A stretch of DNA of 64,000 bases, from contig NZ_AQUR01000097.1 of NCBI RefSeq assembly GCF_000372525.1, forward strand, positions 62,001 to 126,000, written 5' to 3'. A model generated the notes under the pieces. It had not been told where the DNA came from. It worked only from the letters and a program-made list of their open reading frames with translations, and ran no database searches. Positions 18,064 through 25,330 of this stretch are shown here, in pieces. The translations under genes were made by a program, and so were the position numbers. Within the stretch, counting starts at the first letter, position 1. Every line of letters starts with the position of its first letter. The stretch is from Cupriavidus neocaledonicus (GTDB lineage: Bacteria; Pseudomonadota; Gammaproteobacteria; Burkholderiales; Burkholderiaceae).

Positions 18064-18116
18064 GGCCGGGTAATCGCCGCAAACACCATGCCAGCGAAAA
18101 CCCACGCCAGCCACGG

Positions 18117-18473
18117 CTAGCCGCGGCGCCGGCCGCGCCGCCAGCGCGCCAGCACTGCGGCGGCCAGTGCACCGGCCACCAACCCGGCAGCGAAGATCGC
18201 CACCGCCATGCCACTGCCCGCGCCCGCGCCAGCACCATCGGCGCTGCCCCGCGCCAGCGGCGCGAGCGACTGCCAGTCGGCGGCGGTGAACTGCGTCATC
18301 GCCGGGGCGCCATCCAGGCCATACACGCACACCTCGCCGCCCGGCAGCTTGCAGAAACGCTCCGGCGGGCAACTGCGCAGGATGGCCTGGGTCTCGCCCG
18401 CGCCGCAGCGGGCGCCGGCGCTGCGCAGCACCTGGATCGTGACGTCGGGATGCTTGGTCAGTTGTTCAGGCAT
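18117..18473 (-). CDS. Hypothetical protein with C-terminal membrane anchor
   Basis: 118 residues. The first 60 carry four cysteines (near residues 23, 35, 41 and 48, in GARCGAGE, RSCPPERFCKL and EVCVY), a pattern that could bind metal or form disulfides. A Gly/Ala-rich linker leads to one hydrophobic helix (MAVAIFAAGLVAGALAAAVLA) and a basic tail, giving a single-pass tail-anchored topology. Located 53 bases upstream of clsB on the same strand and divergent from a MetQ-like gene. No family recognised. Confidence 0.6.
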   Translation of the reverse strand: MPEQLTKHPDVTIQVLRSAGARCGAGETQAILRSCPPERFCKLPGGEVCVYGLDGAPAMTQFTAADWQSLAPLARGSADGAGAGAGSGMAVAIFAAGLVAGALAAAVLARWRRGRRRG

Positions 18474-18540
18474 GGCAACTCCCATGGCTTTTCGAACGGG
18501 TGACGCCTGCCTACAGCGTAGGTCCTTATTCCGTGCCGGC

Positions 18541-18565
18541 ATATCGCCATGCGGAATCGCTCGTT
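18541..18565 (+). promoter_or_regulatory. Third copy of the candidate sulfur-limitation operator
   Basis: ATA at 18541-18543, 15 bases, then GCTCGTT at 18559-18565, with GGAATC at 18553-18558 exactly as at 8210-8215. It lies 85 bases before the start of a MetQ-like binding protein. Spacing and the two blocks match the sites at 6167-6199 and 8194-8226. The regulator is not proven. Confidence 0.35.
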
Positions 18566-18650
18566 CGTCCATTGGCTGCTTTTCCATACAATGGCCCGAT
18601 GCCACGGCGCGACGCCGCGAGCAGACCACCACATCAAAGGGGAGCATCCG

Positions 18651-19472
18651 ATGCAATACGGGAAATTCGGCCTGGCCGCGCGACTGGCGGCAGCCGTGCT
18701 GGCGCTGGGCGTGGTGCAAGGCGCCGGCGCGGCCGATCCGGACAAGAAGGAAATCCGCTTCGGCGCCACCGCCGGCCCGTATGCCGACCAGATCCGTTAT
18801 GGCGTCAAGCCGGTGCTGGAACAGCGCGGCTACAAGGTCACCATCGTCGAGTTCAGCGACTACGTGCAGCCCAACCTGGCGCTGGCCGACGGCGCCATCG
18901 ACGCCAATGCCTTCCAGCACGTGGCCTACCTGAAGAAATTCTCGGCCGACCGCAAGCTGGCGCTGAGCGACGTGATTCAGGTACCGACCGCGCCGATCGG
19001 CATCTACAGCCGCAAGCACAAGGCGCTGGCCGAGGTGAAGGCGGGCAACACCGTGTCGCTGCCGAACGACCCGACCAACCTGGCGCGCGCCATCGCCATC
19101 CTGCAGCAGATCGGCTGGGTCACGCTCAAGCCCGGCACCGACCCGATCCGCGCCAGCGAACGCGATATCGACACCAACCCGCACAAGCTCAAGCTGGTCC
19201 AGCTCGAAGCCGCGCAGCTGCCGCGCTCGCTCGACGATGTCGACTATGCCTTCGTCAACGGCAACTATGCGCTGGCCTCGGGACTGAAGCTGACCTCGGC
19301 ACTTGCGCTGGAGAAGATTCCGGACTACTACATGAACCTGGTCGCGGTGAAGACCGCCGACCTGAACAAGCCCTTCGTCAGGGACATCCGCGAGGCCTAC
19401 CAGTCCGCCGAGTTCAAGGCGGTGACGCAGCAGCGCTTCGCCGGCTTCGTGCCGCCGCCGTACCAGCGCTGA
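18651..19472 (+). CDS. MetQ/NlpA-family ABC substrate-binding protein (orphan)
   Basis: 273 residues. Signal peptide in residues 1-28 (hydrophobic LAARLAAAVLALGVVQGAGA), then IRFGATAGPYADQIRYGVKP and EFSDYVQPNLALADGAIDANAFQH, which are landmarks of the D-methionine binding protein family. The cleavage region has no lipobox cysteine, so unlike classic MetQ it should be a free periplasmic protein. No MetN or MetI partners are adjacent, so it must work with a remote transporter. GGGGAG upstream of the ATG is the ribosome site. Sulfur amino acid binding is likely but other hydrophobic or cationic ligands are possible. Confidence 0.85.
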   Translation: MQYGKFGLAARLAAAVLALGVVQGAGAADPDKKEIRFGATAGPYADQIRYGVKPVLEQRGYKVTIVEFSDYVQPNLALADGAIDANAFQHVAYLKKFSADRKLALSDVIQVPTAPIGIYSRKHKALAEVKAGNTVSLPNDPTNLARAIAILQQIGWVTLKPGTDPIRASERDIDTNPHKLKLVQLEAAQLPRSLDDVDYAFVNGNYALASGLKLTSALALEKIPDYYMNLVAVKTADLNKPFVRDIREAYQSAEFKAVTQQRFAGFVPPPYQR

Positions 19473-19589
19473 GCCCCCTGCGCGCATTGTTCTGGTTTTC
19501 TGGATGATCTATCCAGGCGCCGCCGATTTATTCCGCAGTCCCGCCCGCCTAAGCTGAAGCCTCCTTCGACGCATCCACAGGAGAGTTTC

Positions 19590-20363
19590 ATGGCTGACCA
19601 TTCCATCCGCGGCAAGGTTGCGCTGATCGCCGGCGGCGCCAAGAACCTGGGCGGGCTGATCGCGCGCGACCTGGCCGCCCAGGGCGCGCGCGCCATCGCC
19701 ATCCACTACCACGGCGCGGCCTCGCGCGCCGACGCCGATGCCACGGTCCGGGCGATCCGGGCAAGCGGCGCCGAGGCGGTGGCGCTGCAGGCTGACCTGA
19801 CCAGCGCGGGCGCGGTCGAGCGGTTGTTTGCCGACGCCGTGGCCGCGGTGGGCCGCCCCGATATCGCCATCAACACGGTGGGCAAGGTGCTGAAGAAACC
19901 GTTCGCCGAGATCAGCGAGGCCGAGTACGACGAGATGTCGGCCGTCAACGCCAAGAGCGCCTTCTTTTTCCTGAAGGAAGCCGGCCGCCACGTCAACGAC
20001 CACGGCAAGATCGTGACGCTGGTGACCTCGCTGCTGGGCGCGTTCACGCCTTTCTATGCCGCCTATGCCGGCACCAAGGCGCCGGTCGAACACTTTACCC
20101 GCGCCGCGGCCAAGGAGTTCGGGGCGCGCGGCATCTCGGTAACCGCGGTAGGACCCGGCCCGATGGATACGCCGTTCTTCTACGGCCAGGAAGGCGACGA
20201 TGCCGTGGCCTATCACAAGAGCGCGGCCGCGCTGTCGCCGTTCTCGCCGACGGGACTGACGCATATCGAGGATGTGGTGCCCTTTATCCGCCATCTGGTC
20301 AGCGACGGCTGGTGGATCACCGGCCAGACCATGCTGATCAACGGCGGCTACACGACCAAATAA
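19590..20363 (+). CDS. Short-chain dehydrogenase/reductase
   Basis: 257 residues, classical SDR fold. The cofactor loop is a variant GGAKNLGG (residues 15-22) instead of TGxxxGIG. Catalytic residues are Ser147, Tyr159 and Lys163 (YAGTK), and the family end signature GQTMLINGGYT is present. H40 after beta-2 leaves NAD versus NADP preference open. Substrate unknown. A LysR regulator follows 67 bases downstream on the same strand. Confidence 0.85.
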   Translation: MADHSIRGKVALIAGGAKNLGGLIARDLAAQGARAIAIHYHGAASRADADATVRAIRASGAEAVALQADLTSAGAVERLFADAVAAVGRPDIAINTVGKVLKKPFAEISEAEYDEMSAVNAKSAFFFLKEAGRHVNDHGKIVTLVTSLLGAFTPFYAAYAGTKAPVEHFTRAAAKEFGARGISVTAVGPGPMDTPFFYGQEGDDAVAYHKSAAALSPFSPTGLTHIEDVVPFIRHLVSDGWWITGQTMLINGGYTTK

Positions 20364-20430
20364 GCCGCCGCGCCGCTCTGGTGCGCGCACGCATTGCAGG
20401 TATGCTTGCGCCATCAACGAGCACAGGCGT

Positions 20431-21339
20431 ATGGACAGATTCGACCAGTACCGCGTTTTCCTGCAGGTGGCCGAGATGGGCAGCTTCATCAAGGCAGCGC
20501 ATGCGCTGGGGCTGCCGCGCGCGTCGGTGTCGGCGGCGGTGCAGGACCTGGAGGCCCAGGTGGGCACGCGCCTGCTGCACCGGACCACGCGGCAGGTGCG
20601 GCTGAGCGCCGATGGCGCGCAATTGCTGGAGCGGCTGCGCCCGCTGCTGGCCGAGGTCGAGGATATCGACCAGCTGTTCCAGGCCGGCCAGCGCCAGGCC
20701 AGCGGCCGCCTGAATGTCGATATGCCGAGCCGCATCGCGCGCCGGCTGGTGGCGCCGGCGCTGCCCGCACTGCTGCGGCGCCATCCGCGCTTGCAGCTGT
20801 CGCTCGGTTCCAGCGACCGCGCCATCGACCTGGTGCAGGAGGGCGTCGATTGCGCGGTGCGCTTCGGCGTGCTGGCCGACAGCAGCCTGGTGGTGCGGCC
20901 GCTGGGCCGGATCGCGCTGGTCAACTGCGCCAGCCCCGCCTATCTGCGCGAACACGGCGAGCCCCGCGATCCGACCGAACTGCGCCGCGGCCATCTCGCG
21001 GTAGGCTACGCCAGCCCCCGCACCGGCCGGGACTTGCCATGGGAATTCCTGGATGGCGAGGGCAGCGTGCACGAGGCCGAGGTGGCAACGCGCGTCTCCG
21101 TCAACAATGCCGAAAGCTACATCGCCTGCTGCCTGGCCGGGCTGGGCCTGATCCAGATTCCCCGCTTCGACGTGCAGCACCTGCTCGACAGCGGACAGTT
21201 GCTGGAAGTCATGCCCGACTGGCGCCCGCCCAGCATGCCGGTGGCGCTGCTCTACCCGCACCGACGCCAGCGCTCGCAGCGGCTCGCGGTGTTCCTGGAG
21301 TGGTTCCGCGCGCTGATGCAGCCGCACCTGGACGGCTGA
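20431..21339 (+). CDS. LysR-family transcriptional regulator
   Basis: 302 residues, full length. The N-terminal HTH (residues 1-60) reads FDQYRVFLQVAEMGSFIKAA, then the recognition helix LPRASVSAAVQDLEAQVGTRL and HRTTRQVRLS. The C-terminal substrate-binding domain runs from about residue 88 (ASGRLNVDMPSRIA). It belongs to the CrgA/AaeR-like group. Being between an SDR gene and a 2-oxoacid dehydrogenase operon, it could regulate either. No obvious T-N11-A operator was pinned down. Confidence 0.88.
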   Translation: MDRFDQYRVFLQVAEMGSFIKAAHALGLPRASVSAAVQDLEAQVGTRLLHRTTRQVRLSADGAQLLERLRPLLAEVEDIDQLFQAGQRQASGRLNVDMPSRIARRLVAPALPALLRRHPRLQLSLGSSDRAIDLVQEGVDCAVRFGVLADSSLVVRPLGRIALVNCASPAYLREHGEPRDPTELRRGHLAVGYASPRTGRDLPWEFLDGEGSVHEAEVATRVSVNNAESYIACCLAGLGLIQIPRFDVQHLLDSGQLLEVMPDWRPPSMPVALLYPHRRQRSQRLAVFLEWFRALMQPHLDG

Positions 21340-21550
21340 GCGGCGGCCCGCGCGCGCGCTGCCGCATTGTGCGCAGCAAGACAATTTCGCGCGGCGGCGG
21401 CCGCGCAAATGCCCTACACTCAAGCTCAAGTCCCCCGCGCCCAAAAAGCACGGCAGGGATCACAACGCGATCATTGCCGCGGAGGGCTGCGAAGATCCTC
21501 GCTCCGTTCCGCGCGGATCCTGTCGAGACAACCGCATCGAGAGACCTGCC

Positions 21551-22636
21551 ATGTCCACGGTTGCGCGCTTTGAGATCGGCTATACCCGCTACCTTGCCCC
21601 ACCGGGCGACACCACCCCCACCACTGTTCCCCTTCCCCCGTTCGGCAGCGACCCTGACGCGCTGGTACCGCTGTACCAGGCGATGGTGCTGACGCGCCAG
21701 TTCGACCTGAAGGCGATCGCGCTGCAGCGCACCGGCAAGATCGGCACGTTCGCCTCGGCGCTGGGCCAGGAGGCCATCGGCGTGGGCGTGGCCTACGCCA
21801 TGCGGCCGGAAGACGTGCTGGTGCCCTCTTACCGCGACCATGCGGCGCAGTTTGTGCGCGGCGTCACGATGACCGAGAGCCTGCTGTACTGGGGTGGCGA
21901 CGAGCGCGGCAGCGGCTTTGGCGCGGCGCCGCATGACTTTGCCAACTGCGTGCCGATCGGCACGCAGGTGTGCCACGCGGCCGGCGCGGCCTACGCGTTC
22001 CAGCTGCGCGGCGAGCCGCGCGTGGCGGTCTGCCTGCTGGGCGACGGCGGCACCTCCAAGGGCGACTTCTATGAAGGCATGAACATGGCCGGCGCGTGGC
22101 GCGCGCCGCTGGTGATCGTGATCAACAACAACCAGTGGGCGATCTCGATGCCGCGCAGCGGCCAGACCGCGGCGCAGACGCTGGCGCAGAAGGCCATTGC
22201 CGCGGGCATCCCGGGCGAGCAGGTCGACGGCAACGACGTGGTCGCGGTGCGCCACCGCGTCGGCGAAGCGGTCGCGCGCGCGCGCGACGGCGGCGGCCCC
22301 GCGCTGATCGAGGCCATCACCTACCGGCTGGGCGACCACACCACCGCCGACGATGCCTCGCGCTACCGCGACGAGGCCAGCGTCAAGGCGCACTGGCAGC
22401 ACGAGCCGCTGTTGCGGCTGCGCACCCACCTGCTGGCCCTGCATGCCTGGGACGCGGCGCGCGAAGAAGCGCTGGTCAGGGCGTGTTCGCAGCAGGTGGC
22501 GCAGGCGGTCGAGGCCTACCTGGCGATGCCGCCGCCGGACCCGGCGGCGATGTTCGACTGCCTGTACGCGGCCATGCCGGCCGAACTGCAGGCGCAGCTG
22601 GAGATCGCGCGGCGTTTCCCGGGGCAGCACGGCTAG
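21551..22636 (+). CDS. 2-oxoacid dehydrogenase E1 component, alpha subunit
   Basis: 361 residues. The thiamine diphosphate motif begins GDGGTSKGDF (GDG at 164-166) and ends at the Asn triplet 192-194 (INNNQWAIS). SYRDHAAQF near residue 93 and HTTADDASRY near 275 are E1alpha landmarks. With E1beta and E2 downstream it decarboxylates a 2-oxoacid (pyruvate or branched-chain) and passes the acyl group to lipoate. It resembles the two-subunit E1 of Gram-positive PDH and BCKDH, not the single-chain AceE used by the main proteobacterial PDH, so this is an accessory complex. Confidence 0.88.
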   Translation: MSTVARFEIGYTRYLAPPGDTTPTTVPLPPFGSDPDALVPLYQAMVLTRQFDLKAIALQRTGKIGTFASALGQEAIGVGVAYAMRPEDVLVPSYRDHAAQFVRGVTMTESLLYWGGDERGSGFGAAPHDFANCVPIGTQVCHAAGAAYAFQLRGEPRVAVCLLGDGGTSKGDFYEGMNMAGAWRAPLVIVINNNQWAISMPRSGQTAAQTLAQKAIAAGIPGEQVDGNDVVAVRHRVGEAVARARDGGGPALIEAITYRLGDHTTADDASRYRDEASVKAHWQHEPLLRLRTHLLALHAWDAAREEALVRACSQQVAQAVEAYLAMPPPDPAAMFDCLYAAMPAELQAQLEIARRFPGQHG

Positions 22637-22705
22637 CCGCAAGCGCCGGTGCTGCCGGCACGGCACGCGCACTCCTCCATCGACCCGGCCCACAGCGAGC
22701 GAACC

Positions 22706-23683
22706 ATGGCGGAAATCAATCTGGTCGAAGCAGTCAACCTGGCGCTGGCCCATGCGCTGGAACACGATCCCGATGTGCTGCTGCTGGGCGAGGACATCGG
22801 CGTCAACGGCGGCGTGTTCCGCGCCACCGTGGGCCTGCAGGCGCGCTTCGGCGCCGCGCGCGTCATGGATACGCCGCTGGCCGAAGGCGGCATCGTCGGC
22901 GCGGCGATCGGCATGGCGGCGATGGGGCTGAAACCCGTGGCCGAGATCCAGTTCACCGGCTTCATCTACCCCGCGGTCGACCACATCATCAACCACGCCG
23001 GGCGCATGCGGCACCGCACGCGCGGGCGCCTCGCCTGCCCGCTGGTGGTGCGCTCGCCGTGCGGCGCGGGCATCCACGCGCCCGAGCACCATTCCGAAAG
23101 CCCGGAAGCGATGTTCGCGCATATGCCGGGCATCCGCGTGGTGGTGCCGTCGTCGCCGGCGCGCGCCTACGGGCTGCTGCTGGCGGCGATCGCCGATCCC
23201 GACCCGGTGATCTTCCTCGAGCCCACGCGGCTGTACCGGCTGTTCCGCCAGGAAGTGGCCGACGACGGCGCGGCGCTGCCGCTCGATACCTGCTTCACCT
23301 TGCGCGAAGGCAGCGACCTCACGCTGGTGAGCTGGGGCGCGATGGTGCAGGAGACGCTGGCCGCCGCCGACGCGCTGGCCGCGGAAGGCGTCTCCGCGAC
23401 CGTCATCGACGTGGCCACGCTCAAGCCGCTCGACATGCAGACCATCCTCGACGCGGTCACGCGCACTGGCCGCTGCGTAATCGTGCACGAGGCGCCGCGC
23501 ACCGCCGGCTTCGGCGCCGAGATCGCGGCGCAGCTGGCCGATGCCGGGCTGTACTCGCTGGCCGCGCCGGTGCAGCGCGTGACCGGCTTCGATACCGTGG
23601 TGCCGCTGGCGCGGCTCGAATACACCTACCTGCCCGGCGTGGCGCGCATCGTCGATGCCGCGCGCCGGGCGCTGGCGGCATAG
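22706..23683 (+). CDS. 2-oxoacid dehydrogenase E1 component, beta subunit
   Basis: 325 residues. Landmarks: LLLGEDIGVNGGVFRAT (residues 25-41) with the conserved Glu, TPLAEGGIVGAAIGMA, and the C-terminal transketolase domain starting LTLVSWGAMVQE. The ATG at 22706 gives the canonical MAEINLVEAVNLAL start. It pairs with the alpha subunit encoded 69 bases upstream to form the ThDP-binding alpha2beta2 E1. Confidence 0.88.
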   Translation: MAEINLVEAVNLALAHALEHDPDVLLLGEDIGVNGGVFRATVGLQARFGAARVMDTPLAEGGIVGAAIGMAAMGLKPVAEIQFTGFIYPAVDHIINHAGRMRHRTRGRLACPLVVRSPCGAGIHAPEHHSESPEAMFAHMPGIRVVVPSSPARAYGLLLAAIADPDPVIFLEPTRLYRLFRQEVADDGAALPLDTCFTLREGSDLTLVSWGAMVQETLAAADALAAEGVSATVIDVATLKPLDMQTILDAVTRTGRCVIVHEAPRTAGFGAEIAAQLADAGLYSLAAPVQRVTGFDTVVPLARLEYTYLPGVARIVDAARRALAA

Positions 23684-23728
23684 ACGCCGGCCAGTGCGCG
23701 CAACGTTCAAGCCTGCCAAGGAGGACCG

Positions 23729-24847
23729 ATGAGAGTCTTCAAGCTGCCCGACCTGGGCGAAGGCCTGCAGGAGGCCGAGATCGTGACGTGGCATGTCAAG
23801 TCCGGCGACACCGTCGCCGCGGACCAGCCGCTGCTGTCGGTGGAGACCGCCAAGGCGATCGTCGAGATCCCGTCGCCGTATGCCGGCACCATCGGCAAGC
23901 TGTTCGCGCAGCCGGGCGACATCGTGCACCTGGGGGCGCCGCTGGTCGCCTTCGAGGGCGCCGGCGACGATGCCGACGCCGGCACCGTGGTCGGTTCGGT
24001 GCAGGTCGGCACGCATGTGGTCAGCGAAGCGGCGCCGCCGGGCACCGCGGCACCCGCGGCGGGCATGGCCGCGCGCGTCAAGGCCACGCCCGCGGTGCGC
24101 GCGCTCGCGCGCCGGCTCGGCGTGGACTTGGCGATGGCCACCGCCTCGGGGCCGGAAGGGGTGGTCACCGCCGCCGACGTGGAACGCGTCGCCAGCACGC
24201 TGGCCGAGCTTGGCGCGCCCGAGGAACTGCGCGGCGTGCGCCGCGCGATGGCGCAGAACATGGCGCGCGCGCAGGCGGAAGTGGCCGCCGCCACCGTGAT
24301 GGACGACGCCGACATCCATGCCTGGCACGCCGGCGCCGACGTCACCATCCGGTTGGTCCGCGCGCTGGTGGCCGGCTGCCGCGCCGAGCCCGGGCTCAAC
24401 GCCTGGTATGAAGGACAGACCGGGCGCCGCCACGTGTTGAAGAAGATCGACGTCGGCATTGCCGCGGACCTGCCCGAGGGCCTGTTCGTGCCGGTGCTGC
24501 GCGATGTCGGCATCCGCGACGCCGCCGACCTGCGCCATGGCCTCGACCGCATGCGCGCCGATATCCGCGCGCGCACCATCGCCCCCGAGGAAATGCGCGG
24601 CAACACCATCACGCTGTCCAACTTCGGCATGATCGCCGGGCGCTATGCCGCGCCCATCGTGGTGCCGCCCACCGTGGCAATCCTTGGCGCCGGACGCGTG
24701 CGCGACGAAGTGGTCGCGGCCGGCGGCGCGCCCGCGGTGCACCGGGTGATGCCGCTGAGCCTGACCTTCGACCACCGCGTGGTCACGGGCGGGGAAGCCG
24801 CGCGCTTCCTGGCGGCGGTGATCGCGGACCTGCGGATGGCGGAATAG
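23729..24847 (+). CDS. Dihydrolipoamide acyltransferase (E2) of a 2-oxoacid dehydrogenase
   Basis: 372 residues: one lipoyl domain (1-78, lipoyl lysine K42 in VETAKA), a peripheral subunit-binding domain near 112-150 (ATPAVRALARRLGVDL), and the catalytic acyltransferase domain. The active-site His is H349 in FDHRVVTGG. The canonical motif is HxxxDG; here Thr replaces the Asp, as I recall in some actinobacterial-type E2 enzymes. No lipoamide dehydrogenase (E3) gene follows, so E3 must come from another complex. GGAGG precedes the ATG. Confidence 0.85.
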   Translation: MRVFKLPDLGEGLQEAEIVTWHVKSGDTVAADQPLLSVETAKAIVEIPSPYAGTIGKLFAQPGDIVHLGAPLVAFEGAGDDADAGTVVGSVQVGTHVVSEAAPPGTAAPAAGMAARVKATPAVRALARRLGVDLAMATASGPEGVVTAADVERVASTLAELGAPEELRGVRRAMAQNMARAQAEVAAATVMDDADIHAWHAGADVTIRLVRALVAGCRAEPGLNAWYEGQTGRRHVLKKIDVGIAADLPEGLFVPVLRDVGIRDAADLRHGLDRMRADIRARTIAPEEMRGNTITLSNFGMIAGRYAAPIVVPPTVAILGAGRVRDEVVAAGGAPAVHRVMPLSLTFDHRVVTGGEAARFLAAVIADLRMAE

Positions 24848-24900
24848 GGCTGGCAACAGGCACCGCAAGGCAAGGTACGACAGGCTGTTCCAATACCGCC

Positions 24901-25038
24901 TGTGTACCCCCTCTCCCGCTGGCGGGAGAGGGTTGGGGTGAGGGCCGGAGCTTCCACGAAGTTCGAACGCCTCGTGCGTGCCACACGCCCGCCCTCACCC
25001 CCGCCCCTCTCCCGCAGGCGGGAGATGGGCGCAAACCG
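24901..25038. repeat. MITE/REP-like element with two inverted hairpins
   Basis: A near-perfect hairpin CCCTCTCCCGC/GCGGGAGAGGG (24909-24919 with 24922-24932) is followed by GGTTGGGGTGAGGGC and CGGAGCTTCCACGAAG; an inverted partner follows as GCCCTCACCCCC and a hairpin CTCCCGC/GCGGGAG (25009-25015 with 25018-25024). The inner GGGGTGAGGGC-N-GGAGCTTC-N-ACGAAG block is also in the element at 57.2 kb. It carries no gene and lies between the E2 gene and a small RHH gene. Confidence 0.75.
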
Positions 25039-25133
25039 CCGGTGTAGCGAAACCCTCCAGACCACACGGCAGCCCTGTATATAATGCCCATCCCATCGCC
25101 GCCGCCATCACGGCCCGGACCGCCGCCATCCTC

Positions 25134-25328
25134 ATGGAATCCAAGACCGCCCGCCTGACCATCCTGATCGACCCGGTCAAGAAAAAGGCCTTCGAAACGC
25201 TGTGCGCCGCGCAGGACCTGACGCCGTCGCAGGTGGTGCGCCAGCTGATCCGCGATTACCTGGCGCAGCATGGCGTGGATTACGCCACCAAGCCCAAGCC
25301 GGCGGGCAGCACGCGCCAGAAGAAGTAA
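25134..25328 (+). CDS. Small ribbon-helix-helix (CopG/Arc-like) protein
   Basis: 64 residues. RLTILIDPVKKKAFETLCAA (8-27) looks like the beta strand and first helix of an RHH fold, and LTPSQVVRQLIRDYLAQHGV (30-49) the second helix. The C-terminus is Lys-rich and disordered. Such proteins dimerise and bind DNA through the strand, often as antitoxins or autoregulators, but no toxin gene is adjacent. It lies between the MITE-like element and a convergent SulP gene, so it is monocistronic. Confidence 0.6.
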   Translation: MESKTARLTILIDPVKKKAFETLCAAQDLTPSQVVRQLIRDYLAQHGVDYATKPKPAGSTRQKK

Positions 25329-25330
25329 GT

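Noticed and set aside
21209-24868. A 1219-codon open frame on the minus strand opposite the dehydrogenase genes
   Set aside because: Its composition (His, Arg, Gln, Ala, Gly rich, no motifs) is the antisense shadow of high-GC codon usage. The plus strand holds three recognisable enzymes across the same DNA.
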